A DNA stretch of 64,000 nt from Malurus cyaneus samueli (Eukaryota > Chordata > Aves > Passeriformes > Maluridae): NCBI GenBank assembly GCA_009741485.1, contig CM019228.1:13900295-13964294 (forward strand). Reading direction: 5' to 3'. The translations under genes and the position numbers were made by a program. Below, piece by piece: positions 44,701-56,827 of the stretch. The stretch's first letter is position 1. Every line of letters starts with the position of its first letter. The notes beneath the pieces were generated by a model, which searched no databases, was not told the DNA's origin, and saw only the letters and a list, made by a program, of their open reading frames with translations.

Positions 44701-45924
44701 AATCATAGAATTAGGATGGGTTTGGGTTGGAAGGACATTTAAAGTCATCTCATTTCCACCCCATGCCATGGGCACGGGCACCCTTCCCCTAGAGCAGAGC
44801 CGATTCACAGTAGAAATATATTTATAGATATAATAATACAATACAATTAGATTCTATAATATATATAAAAAATAACTCAATTAATTTACTGCAATTATCT
44901 CAAATCAAAGCATGGGAAAAAGAAATCCAATGTCACAGCTACAATCAAATAACAGAGCTGGTTAAAGCAGAAATGATCAGACAGAGCACCCCAACCTCCT
45001 CACTGCCATCCCCAGTGGAGAGCATTGACACCCACTCTGAAGGTGTTTCCATCTTCTCCTGGAGCTCAAAAGGACAGAAACACAAATCCTTCTTTCCTGA
45101 GCAAGCACCAGCCTGTCAAACTCTGCAGCAGATGCATTCAAGAGCCCAGGAACCCCTGGCTCCCCCAGGCCGTCCCCAGTAGTTCTCCAGCTGCTTTCGC
45201 AGGACCTGGAAAAGACCGTCCCTTTCCAGCAGACAAAGGCCCCAGCAGTGCTGTGACACAGCACAGGACAGGGCTCTGACAGCCCCTCCTTCCCCCATCC
45301 AGGGCTGGTGCCCAAGGGAAGCCTGCTTTGAATTCCCGGATTTAGTGGGAAAATATCTTCAATACCATCAAGTCCAACCAATTTGACCAACCATTCCTAA
45401 GTTCCTGCTGAAGATGGTCTGAAGGGCTGGGGAGAGAGCAGCAGAAATATTTATCCTGTTGCTGAGGATTGAAGGATTCACTCATCCAGAAAGGGGAAGA
45501 GCAAACAAGGCTCTGCCTGAGGTCTTTGGTTGGAGCTTGGCAAACACCACAGCTTTAGGGATCTTGCCCTTCCTCCAGCTTTTCTATCAGACAGAGAAAA
45601 AAAAAACTGATTTGGCTTTGCTAAGGTGGGGAAACACCCTGAAGGTCAGGAAACACCCACGGAGAGAGTCTATCCAGGAGGATAGACTAGAGAGTCATCC
45701 GAGGATGGACGCTGGGGATTGGCAGAAGCAAAAGTGCCGAAAGGGCCCAGTGAGGTCACAATCACTGGGACTTCAACCCCCATGAGGGCGTCCTAACGTG
45801 CACCTACGCAGGGTACGAACCTCTGGGAAGCTGCCAAAACACAGATTCCTAAAAGCTTGGGAGATGTAGGAGAGGGAAGAGGAAGAAGATGAGGGACACC
45901 CAGCAGAGTCTGACTGGAACATTT

Positions 45925-46245
45925 CCACCGGATGCCACCCAGGGTTTAGGGATTGAGGGGTAACATAGGATGAGGACCAGCAGAGTAACAGCTCAGAGCC
46001 AGACCGGGTTCCGAGAGTCGCTAGGATGCACTGGGCGTCGCCTTGAGGCAATGTTTCGACCAATAACAACCGTTCCGTGAAATCGACCCGTAACTAAGTA
46101 GCCGGTAAGACATCAAGAAACGAATAGTTCACAATGCGACCGAGCAATGACTATAACTGGAGGAACCAGATCACAGTCGAAAGGTCCCCACACACAACAT
46201 AACAAATACACAGCAAAGCTCTAGAGGCGTGAGCAGTATTAAGAC
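45925..46245. other. Random-looking insert in copy C
   Basis: Copy A 32275-32400 and C agree up to GACTGGAACATTTCC and again from GAGGATGCTCC. In between, C has about 320 bases with no similarity to A (about 125 bases), no repeats, and many CpG words such as TTTCGACCAATAACAACCGT. It has the same character as the block at 880-1860. Confidence 0.75.
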
Positions 46246-46247
46246 CC

Positions 46248-46695
46248 AGAGGATGCTCCCGGGCTGGGAGCGAGTCCAGGGCAGGGAACGGAACTGGGAA
46301 GGGTCTGGAGCCCCAGGAGCGGCTGAGGGAGCTGGGAAAGGGGCTCAGCCTGGGAGCAATAGGAGGCTCCGGGGGACCTTGGCTCTGCACAACTCCCTGA
46401 CAGGAGGGGACAGCCGGGGGGGGGTCGGGCTCTGCTCCAGGGAACAGGGACAGGAGGAGAGGAACGGCCTCAGGCTGGCCAGGAGAGGGCAGGGGGAATA
46501 CTGGGGAAATTCCTCATGGAAAGGGTGGTCCAGGGCTGATTGACCTGGATTCATCCCTGGAGGGTTTGACAGCCCTGTGGAGGTGGCACTTGGGCATGGT
46601 CAGTGTGGCCCTGGCAGTGCTGGGACAGGGCTGCACTCAGCTCTCAGAGGACTTTTCCATTTCCAACCTTAAAAATGTTGAGATTCTATTCCAGT
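46248..46695 (+). mobile_element. CR1 LINE fragment (copy C)
   Basis: The counterpart of 32395-32852, with scattered indels. It starts GATGCTCCCGGGCTGGGAGC and ends in the tail TTGAGATTCTATTCC. Confidence 0.87.
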
Positions 46696-48861
46696 TCTCT
46701 CCTGGTCTCTGGATGCTGCCCTCGCTCCTTTCCCCCAGCCTGGCCCTTTGATCCACAGCTCCCAGCAGCTCTCGATTCCCATTAAAACTCAAACCAACAG
46801 CTGGCGGGGATGGGATCGGGGACTGTGCCCTGGAGCCCTGCAGGAGCTGGGAAGGCCTCCCTTGCCCCTCACACAGGGCAGACTCTCCAAGGACACAGGG
46901 AGTGCTTTAATCCCGACTTCCAGCCCCCAAGCACACTCTGTCCCGTGCGGAATGGAAACGTCAGGATGGATTCCCTTTCCCACGCAGGACAACAGCTCTG
47001 CTCCCACTGCCCTCATCCCTCCTGCTGCTCCAGCCCTGCCATCTGCTCTCCATGGAATAAAGATCCTCTCCAAAGCACCCAAGCCCTTCTGAAGGTGTGC
47101 CAGGGGGGCTCCAGCCCTGTGCCAGGATGCAGGTGGCCCGGATCTCTCGGGAAGCAGCATATCTCCGGCTCAGGAGCGTTCACCCCAGCTCACCCGCTGC
47201 TCCGTGCTCGGCACAAGCCGTTGCTGGGATGAAAGGCAGACATTCAGCAGGATTCTGTCGCTCTTCCCCAGGGAACAAGGCTCCTCGAGAAACAAACATG
47301 AAAAGGCTGGCAGGAGAAATCACACAACAAATTGCCAGGTTCCTCTGGCTTCTGTTGCATGGATGAGCCAGCCCAGCTGTCACATCATCCTCCCAAGGAT
47401 TCCGCATCCCAGCGCCCAGGAGATCTCCCCATGCCCACCATGGGCCATTCGTGATTAAATCGATCCCCCTTTGCCCTGCTTGTGCAGGTTGGTGCCAACC
47501 CTCCAGGATCCCGGGCCGGAGAGGTGGATTGGGCTGAGCAGGTGTGAGGGGCCATGGTGACACAACCCCCCAAACCCACCCCTCCCCTGTGCCACGAGAC
47601 AAGTGTGGCACAGCAGGGCTGGCCCCGGCACTGCAGTAAACCCACATACACCTCCTCCTCGTCCTGCATCCCTTCTTCTCCTCTCCTCCTTCTTCCCCCC
47701 CTGCTACCGAAGGCTCCACAAATGCAGCTGCTGCCGCTTCCTGCTCTTCCCGCGCTGCTCGGAATCTGCAAGCACGGGCTCAAATCCCAGAGACTCAAAC
47801 CGCAGCACCTTCCCAGCAATGCCCTCTCCAGAACATCCTGGCTCCCGTTTTACCCCTCCAGCCCCAAACCCAAGTGCTCCCCAAGCTGAGCCCTCCTGCT
47901 GGGTTTGGGTCGGGACGGGCTCTGGTGCTGCGGGGACCGGGTTTGGTTTTAGGGCACGGGCACGCCAGCGTTGCTATAGGAACAGCAGCCTCACCGTAAG
48001 CCGGGGAGATTATTCTTTGGAGCTGTGATGCAATTTAATCTATGGAAAATGGATCGGCAGCCATCGGCCATAAGCCTCCTCAGGCTCGTTTCTCAGCCCC
48101 GGAGAACAACAAACCCCAGCGCCTGAGCCACGCAGCACAGCTCCCTGCCCACCCCCTTTTTCATCTTTGAAACCTTCCCTCCCTTAAATGCTTCTCATTG
48201 CCGGCAGTTTCTGCAGAAGCTGGTGGGAAGAGCTGCTGGCTTCAGGCACAACACGGGGAACATCCCATGCTGGGACATGCTGGACCGTGCACTGAAGCCA
48301 TGGGGATCCCAGGACAATGGGTTTCCCACCTCAAAACCATTGGAGAGAACCCCCACGACGCTGCTGCTCAGGGCTGGGCGTGCTCCAGTGCTGCTCCCGG
48401 ATGAGCAGAGCTGAGAAGAGCCTTTCCAGGGGAGGGCAAAGACTTGAAGGGTCAGCATTCTACCTTTTATTCCAAAAATTCCCAAAATGCCTCCACAGTG
48501 GGGTTGTGATGTCTCCAGCCCTGATTGCCACAGTTCCCCAGCCCCATGGCTGGGATGGGCAGTCCATCCCTGCTTATCTGCCTCTTCAAGTCCAGCACAG
48601 CTCTCTCTTCCTCCTCCCTTCACCTTCCTTCTCCTCCCTGGGGTTGGAAACCTTTTCCCTTCCCAAGTCCCCATTTCCAAGAAACATCACCTTGAATCTC
48701 ACCTTCCTGTGTCACCTCAAATGCCTCCCCAATCCTCCTGCAAGCCTGAGCCGCTCTCCCACCACCCATAGGAGATCTGGAGCGTCCCCCAAGGCAGGGC
48801 TGGCCCTGCACTGGCAATCAAACCCAGCTTTCTGCTGGAAGCAGTGGAATGAACCCACAGG

Positions 48862-49055
48862 GGACTGGAATTGTGGGATCGGTACCGCAGGAGGGGCTGG
48901 AATGGGGATCAGTACCGCAGGAGGAGCTGGAATGTTGTGGGATCAGTACTACAGGAGGGGCTGTAATTGTGGGATCAGTACTACAGGAGGGGCTGGAATT
49001 GTGGGATCAGTACCGCAGGAGGGGCTGGAATTGTGGGATCGGTACCGCAGGAGTG
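48862..49055 (+). repeat. 32-bp tandem repeat, six units (copy C)
   Basis: The same array as 35045-35235. Units 3 and 4 carry GTACTACAGGAG instead of GTACCGCAGGAG, a substitution pattern not seen in copy A, which is better explained by two alleles than by read error. Confidence 0.88.
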
Positions 49056-49624
49056 AAGCGGAGCAGGAGCAGAGATCCCTCCCTGAGTGCTGCCCATGGG
49101 GAAAGCTGAGATGGAATAGAAAGAATGACTTTAACTCAAACACCATAGCAGGGTTACCCCAAAGCCACCAGAGGCCACAGCAGTGACAGTGGAGCCTCTC
49201 AGCTGTTTTCCCTGTTGGGACCTGCACATCCTGACAGCACCCAAGTCCCTGGCCCGGGGTGTTCCCAATCCCGGGAACACGCTGCTATCAGGTGCCTGAT
49301 GGTCCCACCACCAGCACAGCACGGATTGTGCCTCCATTCTCACTTCCACCTCCCTGTGCGCCTTTCTCCTGCCTTTCCCCACACCGTCTGGAGTTTTGGA
49401 TCTGAAAACTATCCCACTGATCAGGGAAAAGCCTTTTTTCCTCCCGCAGACAGAGTGGAGGATGTCCATGAGGATCAGCCAGCACCAAATCCCACAGCCA
49501 TCCCGGCCAAAACTCCAAACTCTCGCTTTTCACAGTAAATCCACGGAAACCAATCCCACCTCCTTTCAAGATTCCTGTTTATCCCAACACCAGCCAAGGG
49601 TATGATTCAGAATCACCAGCCCTT

Positions 49625-50050
49625 CCCGTATGGAATTATCCGGATCTCTGGGATACGCCGCTCGTCCGTCATTCCCGAAGCAGAGCAATTTCCACCCCGG
49701 CACTGGCAGACACAGCTGCTTTCATCACTTTTAATCGCTATGAATATTAAATGGGAGCAGGGATCTATATTTAATAGCCTGGCCCGGCTGCCAGGAGATG
49801 GATGAGGTTGATAGCAGCTGCAGATGCAGGAACAGGCGGAATTTTGGTGGTTAGAAAGAATTACGCTGAGAATTAATCATCGAAATAGTAGAGAAAATAA
49901 TCATTCATAAATCATCCCAAATCCGGGCGATCGCTCAGCAATTACCACCGACCTGGCAGGGCTGCTGCTTCCCCCTGCTAATGCAAAGGGAAAGCTGCTC
50001 AGGCAAATGGAAGCTAAAAATAGGGAAAATTGGCTGCTTGTGACAAGCTG
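49625..50050. promoter_or_regulatory. AT-rich motif cluster with MEF2-type site (copy C)
   Basis: The copy C version of 35800-36235, almost identical, with the CTAAAAATAG site at 50014-50023. If C is a second haplotype, the high identity fits a single-copy block. Confidence 0.3.
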
Positions 50051-50149
50051 GGACATTTCCTGAAGTCACATTGGGTGGGGGCAGTGGGGGAGTCCAGGTG
50101 GTGATGGGGGCTCCACAGAGCAGATCCAGAGCTTCAAAGGCCAAGGTGG

Positions 50150-50515
50150 GCTCAGTGGAGAGGAGAAGGCTCCAGGGAGAGCCCAGAGCTCCTTTCCAGG
50201 GCCTAAAGGAGCTCCAGGAGAGCTGGAGAGGACTGGGCGACAAGGGCTGGAGGCACAGGACACAGGGAATTGGCTTCCCAGTGCCAGAAGGTGGATGGAG
50301 GATATTGGGAAGGAATGTTCCTGGAGGGTGGGCAGGCCCTGGACACAGGGTGCCAGAGAAGCTTGTGACGCCCCTGGATCCCTGGCGTGTCCAAGGCCAG
50401 GCTGGACATCTGGGGCTGGGAGCATCCTGGGATGGTGGAAGGTGTCCCTGCCATGGCAGGGGTTGGCACAGGATGGGATTTTAGGTCCCTTCTCACCCAA
50501 CCATTCCAGGTTTCT
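50150..50515 (+). mobile_element. CR1 LINE 3' fragment at the end of copy C
   Basis: It reads GAGAAGGCTCCAGGGAGAGC, GGAGCTCCAGGAGAGCTGGA, a noisy AGAGAAGCTTGTGACGCCCC and CATGGCAGGGGTTGGCACAG, ending CACCCAACCATTCCAGG. It spans the point where copy A is cut. Confidence 0.85.
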
Positions 50516-51529
50516 GGGATTTGGTTGCAGTGGTGACCCTACAGGAGGCTGCATCTCCTGCCAGCCTCCTCCAAATGACATTAATCCCATTCCATCCCAG
50601 GGCCACCCAGGAACCCTAGGATCAGGGATTTCTTCCAGCATAAGTTTTCTTCCCCTTAGGGCTCTCAGAAACATGGAATGCACCGCAGGAATGGATTCTG
50701 ATGTTGTCACTTTCTTATAAAATCCATATTAAAACACAGCCTGAACACAGACTGAACATCCCAGTCCTTTAATGCATATAAAGAACTTCTTTTTCTAGGA
50801 AGAAACACAGTGGGAAAGCACAAAGCATCTCCATTTCCATGTCTCCAGAATTCCCAGCCCAGCAATCGAATGTTTTATTGCTGCAATTAGAAAATGATGA
50901 TGTTCCTGGTCAATAATCGGGTCTGGCCTGCAGTCACACACTTTCCAGCACAAACGGGATTTTCCAACACCCAAACTCCCAAATGAGCCCAAGAATTTGA
51001 AATTCAGGCTACAGAGTCGCACAGGTTGCGCTCCAAACATACCAAAAGCAGGGTAAGCTCTAAACAGGATGGGCACTCTGGAGAAATGGAGATGAAATGC
51101 AGGATGTGATCAATCCAAGATTCCACACAGCATCCATGGGGAGACCCAATCCAACAGGGAGCCACTGGCCATGGCTATTTATAAATCCATAAAAATTCCA
51201 CTGGAACTTTTAAAAGTGAGCTAAAAAAGCAGATGAATTCAGGGTTACAGGAACAGAGAAATCCAATCTGAGACATGAGGTAATTTCTGATAAATCCTCA
51301 CCAACCCCTGGATGGTTTGGGATCCTGCACTGCCAGCATGGGCACCAGGAAAAGACAGCCCTGATGGCACTGGGGCTGGGTTGAAGGACAGGGTTGGGAA
51401 GAAGTGGGTGAAAATCAACTGGAGACACCCTGACAATCCACAGGGAACAACTTGGGAAGCAAAGCTGGGAAATGGAGCAGCCACGGAGGAGCAGCTGTGT
51501 CACATGGAGTGTCCCAGTGTCCCCGTGTG

Positions 51530-51965
51530 CAGGAGAGCCCTGGAGGGGCTGGAGCGAGTCCAGGGCAGGGAACGAAGCTGGGGAAGGGTCTGGAGCCCCA
51601 GGAGCGGCTGAGGGAGCTGGGAAAGGGGCTCAGCCTGGAGCAAAGGAGGCTCCGGGGGACCTTGTGGCTCTGCACAACTCCCTGAAGGAGGGACAGCCGG
51701 GGGGTCGGGCTCTGCTCCAGGGAACAGGGACAGGAGGAGAGGGAACGACCTTAGGCTGGAACAGGAGAGAGGCAGGGGGGATATTGGGAAAATTCCTCAT
51801 GGAAAGGGTGGTCAAGGCTGGATCCCCATTCCTGGAGGATTGAACAGCCTCGTGGAGGTGGCACTTGGGGACATGGGGCACTGGTGGCCTCGGCAGTGCC
51901 GGGGAATGGTTGCACTCGATGCTCTCAGGGGACTTTTCCAACAACAAAACCATTCTGTGATCCTA
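51530..51965 (+). mobile_element. CR1 LINE fragment with tail
   Basis: It starts GAGAGCCCTGGAGGGGCTGG and passes through GAGCGGCTGAGGGAGCTGGG and GGGATATTGGGAAAATTCCT to a proper 3' tail AAAACCATTCTGTGATCCTA. A TA-rich microsatellite follows. Confidence 0.9.
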
Positions 51966-52003
51966 TAAATACATATTATATATATTATATATATATATAT
52001 ATG
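51965..52003. repeat. TA-rich microsatellite
   Basis: ATACATATTATATATATTAT continues as an AT run to 52000. It sits directly after a CR1 3' tail. Confidence 0.9.
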
Positions 52004-52009
52004 GATGGA

Positions 52010-52212
52010 TGTGGGCTGAAACACAGGCAGCCATCAGTGCTGCTTCCACAAATCTTTCCAGTGGATTTCTTCACCATCTTTCCAAAACTCTTCTCAACAG
52101 GAGTCAGCAGAGCTTTGCAAGATGCCACTTTGCCGGCTTTTGGAGGAGGTGGAGGCTTGGTGGCTGCCTTTTTGCGCTGCATTCTGCCTACTTTTGAGTA
52201 CTCTGCTCCCTA
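52010..52212 (-). other. Lys/Pro-rich open frame, unrecognised
   Basis: On the minus strand, after a stop near 52208, an open frame reads AEYSKVGRMQRKKAATKPPP, then an AGKVASCKALLTPVEKSFGK segment, KMVKKSTGKICGSSTDGCLC and on to the microsatellite. Composition (Lys, Pro, Ser) looks more protein-like than the repeat-driven frames elsewhere, and it lies outside any CR1. It might be an exon or a processed-pseudogene remnant of an unknown gene, or chance. I do not recognise the family and claim no function. Confidence 0.2.
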
Positions 52213-52834
52213 CTTCCAATGGGATAAGGGGATGGGAAGCCCTAGGGAGAAGTGTGGATCCAGTCCTAAAATCTGAACAGGAATCTCACATATTGAGGGG
52301 CAGAGTTGGCAGGCAAAAAGAGAGAAAATGAGTTCAAAAAATGAGCCCAGCTGATGGTTTTGTGGGAACACTGGAGAGTCACAGTGAGTCCTGCTGGACA
52401 TGGCCAAGTGTCCCTCCAGTCCCCTGTGGTCACTCGTGAATGGCGATGAGCAAAGCCACGGAGGGGAAGGTGTGATTACAGGGAGAGAACAGCTCATTAG
52501 CAGATAATTGGGGGCTCAGCAGCACAGCTCACTGCCAGGAAAGAAAATAAAAAAATTCAAAAATAATGGCTTGGTAAAAATAGAGGCTTTTTCATGCTTC
52601 AGCTTGGAACAGCAGCAACACGGCAAGTGCTCAACTCCAGGAGCAGCTCTGGGTGCAAAGCTGGGGCCAGGGACAGGGATTGCCTCTTGACACACCCGGA
52701 AAATGCTTCCCTGCAGGAATCCCGGTGAGAAATGCCCAGACTGGCCCCACTGGCAGGAGGCAAACATTCAACCTCAGTGCCTCCAGCATCACCTTCAGCT
52801 CCTCATTTCCTCTGCAAGCTCAGGAAGTGTCCAG

Positions 52835-53175
52835 GGATCCCAGCAGCTCCTTCCAGGGCCTAAAGGGGCTCCAGGAGAGCTGGAGAGGGACTGGGGACAA
52901 AGGATGGAGGACAGGACACAGGGAATGGCTTCCCACTGCCAGAGGGCAGGATAGGTGGGTATTTGGAAGGAATTGTTCCCTGGAGGGGGTGAGGCCCTGG
53001 CACAGGTGTGCCCAGAGAAGCTGTGTTTGCGCACCTGGATCCCTGGCAGTGCCCAAGGCCAGGCTGGACATTGGGGCTGGGAGCAGCCTGGGACAGTGGG
53101 AGGTGTCCCTGCCCATGGCAGGGGTGGCACTGGATGAGCTTTAAGGTCCCTTCCACTCAACCATTCCATGGCTCC
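52835..53175 (+). mobile_element. CR1 LINE 3' fragment
   Basis: It starts CAGCTCCTTCCAGGGCCTAA, includes GGGGCTCCAGGAGAGCTGGA and GGCCAGGCTGGACATTGGGG, and ends TCAACCATTCCATGGCTCC. Confidence 0.88.
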
Positions 53176-55149
53176 AGGAGCTGCCTGGCGTGGTGACCTT
53201 GCAGAAGGCACCAGCACTCCCAGATCCCACACGGTCAGCCTGGAGATCCCGTTACCCCCTCCAGCAAGCCCTCCCCACACTGCCTGTGGAAGCACTTCTC
53301 ATCCCTGGAGAGATTCCTATCAGCAGGACGGAGGCAGAAAATTCCAGTCCCTTTCCAAGCTTTCAGGCTCTGCAGAATCCACATCCTGCTGTACATCTCC
53401 CACCTGCCCTTGGCCAAACCACCCTGCTCTCCTTCCTCCGTGTCCCCAAATTCACACCTGACCCAGACATCCCAGCAGGGAGCACTCGCTCTGTCTGCAG
53501 CTCCAGGAATATCTCCAAGTGAATATTTAGTTCCAGGGACACAAATGGCATCATCAATAATTCAACCCCTTGCTCTTGTCCGAAGCATGTGAGAAAACAT
53601 AGAAAACTTGTAAATGAATTGTTTCTGTTCGTTTTGTCACCGAATCCAGCAGTATCCGGTGATTATGATGGATCTGCATCAGTCCCCCACGCTGAAACAA
53701 AGCAGCTGCCACAGTCTGGTGACACCATGAGCTTGGGGACAAGAAGTCCCCATGTCCCTGAACGGCTGACAGGCTGGAGCAGGCACCAGGCTGGGCACGA
53801 GCAGCTTCCTTAGCCGGGCACAAGCCCAGAGAAGGGCAAAAATAACTAAAATTTGAATATTTTGTCGGAAATTTGTTTTCTTCAGAGCAGAAACTCACAG
53901 AAGTTAGCGCTGTGACAGCTCAGGGGGGACACCCTGTTCTTCCTCAAACAACAGCAAAGCCTGGCACACTGCCACTGAAACCTGGCCGGTCTTTAACGTC
54001 TCCTCCTGCATCCCCAAACATCCATTTTTAATGATGCTTCAGCATTTTCCAGCCCCAGGTCCATCTCCGATGTCAGCGGGGTGAGGAGGGGAGCTCACAG
54101 ACAGGGCTGGCATCTCCTCCTGCTGTCCATCGGGGAAAGGAACAGCCCTGGAGAGGCACCTCAGCTCCCATCCCTGAGGGTATCCACCTCATCCTTGGGG
54201 TACCCAGAACCACTCCCAGATGTTTCAGCACAACTAATCTGGCCCAGGATTTGGTTATTTCACGTTTTTCACCAGGAGCTCCTTTTTGTTCTGCAAGTCT
54301 CCCATCAGCAGGGAAGGCACATCCTGCCCCAGGCCTCCTCACACTCAGGGAATGCGGTGGGAGATGTGCAGAGGACACTCCCACGTTGCTGTCAGCTCTC
54401 TCCTGGCTCACCAACCCTGCTAACAAGAAGGAGATGACAAGGGCCCTCGTTCCCAGGGAGGCAGGGAAGGGACATGGCTGTGCTGGCCCTGTCCCTGTCA
54501 CACCCACGGCCGTGCAGGGTCACGTGGGAACAGCAGAGCCCGGCAGCAGCAGGGATGGTGTGCTGGGAATGGGAAGCCCATCCCAAAACCACTGCTGTGC
54601 CACCCACAGCAGCTCTGAGAGGAGCCCTGAGCCTCCCTTCTCCCAAACCCACACCTAACGTGTGCCTTGCCTCGGGATCAGGGCTCTGCACATCCCTGCA
54701 GGTCCTGAGCTCAGCTGACCCCAGGCTCTGGAGACTCATCCCAGCCCAGCCGCAGTGCGGGCACAGAGCTGGAGACAGGTCCTGATGGGCACTGAAACCT
54801 TCCCGAGCTGCCAGGGCTCAGCTTACCCAGGGTAAGAGGATCCGGGGTGTCAGCTATCCATCGTCCTCCGGTTCCACAAGGTCAGGACATTCCAAAGGCA
54901 CAGGAAAGATGTGCAGGAGCCAAGAGTGTCCCAGCCCCCCAGGCTCGGGGAGGGTGGCAGCGGGGCAGCAGCAGCCCCAAAAAGGCACCAACTTGCACCT
55001 GCTTTCCCTCTGGATTTAAATCCTGCTCCCTCAGCACCCACAGGCAGCAAAACCCCCCATGGTCCAAGCTGTGTCCAATGCCCACCTTGTCCCCAGTCCA
55101 GAGCACCAAGTGCCACCTCCAGGCATTTTTGGGATGTGACTCCAGCAGT

Positions 55150-55475
55150 GCCCTGGCAGCCCCTGCCAGTGCCTGATCACCCTTTCCATGAGGAATTTCC
55201 CCAATATCCCCCCTGCCCCTGCCCTGGCCCAGCCTGAGGCCGTTCCCTCTCCTCCTGTCCCTGTTCCCTGGAGCAGAGCCGACCCCCCGGCTGTCCCCTC
55301 CTGTCAGGGAGTTGTGCAGAGCCACAAGGTCCCCCCGGAGCCTCCTTTGCTCCAGGCTGAGCCCCTTTCCCAGCTCCCTCAGCCGCTCCTGGGGCTCCAG
55401 ACCCTTCCCCAGCTCCATTCCCTGTCCTGGACTCTCTCCAGCTCCTCCAGGGCTCTCCTGTCAGGAGGCTCCCAG
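55150..55475 (-). mobile_element. CR1 LINE fragment
   Basis: Inverted CR1 text: CCTGATCACCCTTTCCATGA, GGAATTTCCCCAATATCCCC, GTTGTGCAGAGCCACAAGGT and CCTCAGCCGCTCCTGGGGCT. The 3' tail is absent. Confidence 0.88.
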
Positions 55476-56259
55476 AGCTGTCCCAGCACTGGAGGTGCCC
55501 CAGCAGTGCCAGCTCAGGGGACGGGCACTGCCCTGCTCCTGCCACCCCGGGGCTGGCACTGCCCAGGTGCCACTGCCCACCTGGGCACCCCTGGGCTCGT
55601 GTCCAGCTGACACCAACACCCCCAGGGCCTTTCCCCCTGGACACTCTGCAGCCCCTCTGTCCCCAAGTGCCCTCCCGTGCAAGGACAGGTGATTTCATGG
55701 GTGCTGTCCCCACAGCCAGGACACTGTCCCATATCCCAGATCAGAGCACAAAGTCACTGTTCCACTGCCCATGGTGAGTTATGAACCATCCCCCATGGGC
55801 TCCATGCCTGGCACCCGCCTCCTTCACAGCCAGGACAACCCCAAACCCCTCGTGGGGTCAGGCTCAGTTCCTGCTGTGGGAGCACACATAAACCCAGGTT
55901 TGAGCAATGCAGGAAGCTCCAGCACAGCAGCTCTGGCTGCACTGGCAGCTGCTCCAGCAGCAGGACATGGAGCAGGACAGGCTGGGGTTCTGCTCCCTGC
56001 ACAGCAGGTCCTGTCAGTGATTTACTGCAAAAACCTCCTCGGAAGCAGCAATCCTTCCCTGGCACCTCCCAGCAGCTCGGCACAGAGGGAGAAGGGCACT
56101 CCACACAGCACAGCCTCCTCAGGAAGTGCTGTGCTGGCTGGCAGTGCAGCCAGGTCAGGGGAAAAAAGGGAAAAAAATTAAAGAAATCCTCTCCTGCTGC
56201 CCCCAGAGCCTCTGTTTGCAGAGCCATGTGATGGAGCAGGGAGTTCATCTCCCTCCCGA

Positions 56260-56395
56260 TTCCGTAACAGCGTTTTTGGTCTCTAATTACACCACCAGGC
56301 TGTCGAGATGGCCACTTCCTCCCTAATTACTCTGCTTTGTAATTAAGATACAGCTAATAAACTCCTCTTATTAGTGATTGCTGCTGATCAGCTCC
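56260..56395. promoter_or_regulatory. Cluster of homeodomain-type TAATTA motifs
   Basis: Within about 110 bases there are CTCTAATTACACC, CCCTAATTACTCTG, TGTAATTAAGATAC, GCTAATAAACTCC and CTTATTAGTGATTG. No repeat family overlaps it. Dense TAATTA cores are common in vertebrate developmental enhancers. Only the motifs are seen. Confidence 0.35.
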
Positions 56396-56454
56396 GAGGT
56401 GCAGAGCAGCTCCCACCTTGCACTGAGAGCTCCTGGACACTGCATCCATGTCCT

Positions 56455-56600
56455 GCAACCCCAGGATTATTTGGGTTGGAAAAGCCCTCTGAGGTCATCA
56501 TGAACCTCCAACAGCGCCAGGCCACCACTAAACCATGTCCCTGAAGCATTTCCATGGCACTGCACATCCTTGGGATGCAGCCTCTCCCAGCCAAGCCACG
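56455..56600 (-). mobile_element. CR1 LINE fragment
   Basis: GGTTGGAAAAGCCCTCTGAG, then CATCATGAACCTCCAACAGC and GCCACCACTAAACCATGTCC: inverted CR1 text, without the tail. Confidence 0.8.
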
Positions 56601-56827
56601 TGGGCAGGAATCCACCTTCACAACGGCTAAAAACGGAAGGGAACGGGCAGAGAGGGCATTATTTGGGAAGAAAACCAACATTCCCTTCCCTCAGCACATG
56701 ATCTGCTGCTCTGCTGAGTGCCGAGGGCTCCCTGCTGCAAAGGACAGGCTTGGCCAGCTCCCGGCACTGTGACGTTCCCTGATGGCACCATCGGACACTC
56801 GCTGTCCTATGAGCCCATCCCAGCAAG

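Larger units (their letters stand above)
40767..50197. repeat. Copy C, full length, with noisy centre
   Basis: It aligns to all of copy A (27110-36373). Its ends (about 40890-41214 and 48955-50197) are nearly identical to A with a few substitutions, such as CCAGCCCAGG in A versus CTGGCCCGGG in C near 49250. The centre (41215-48950) carries many indels. It includes a damaged W1 exon, CR1 copies at about 44185-44340, 44697-44795 and 46248-46695, and a random-looking insert (45925-46245). Confidence 0.9.
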
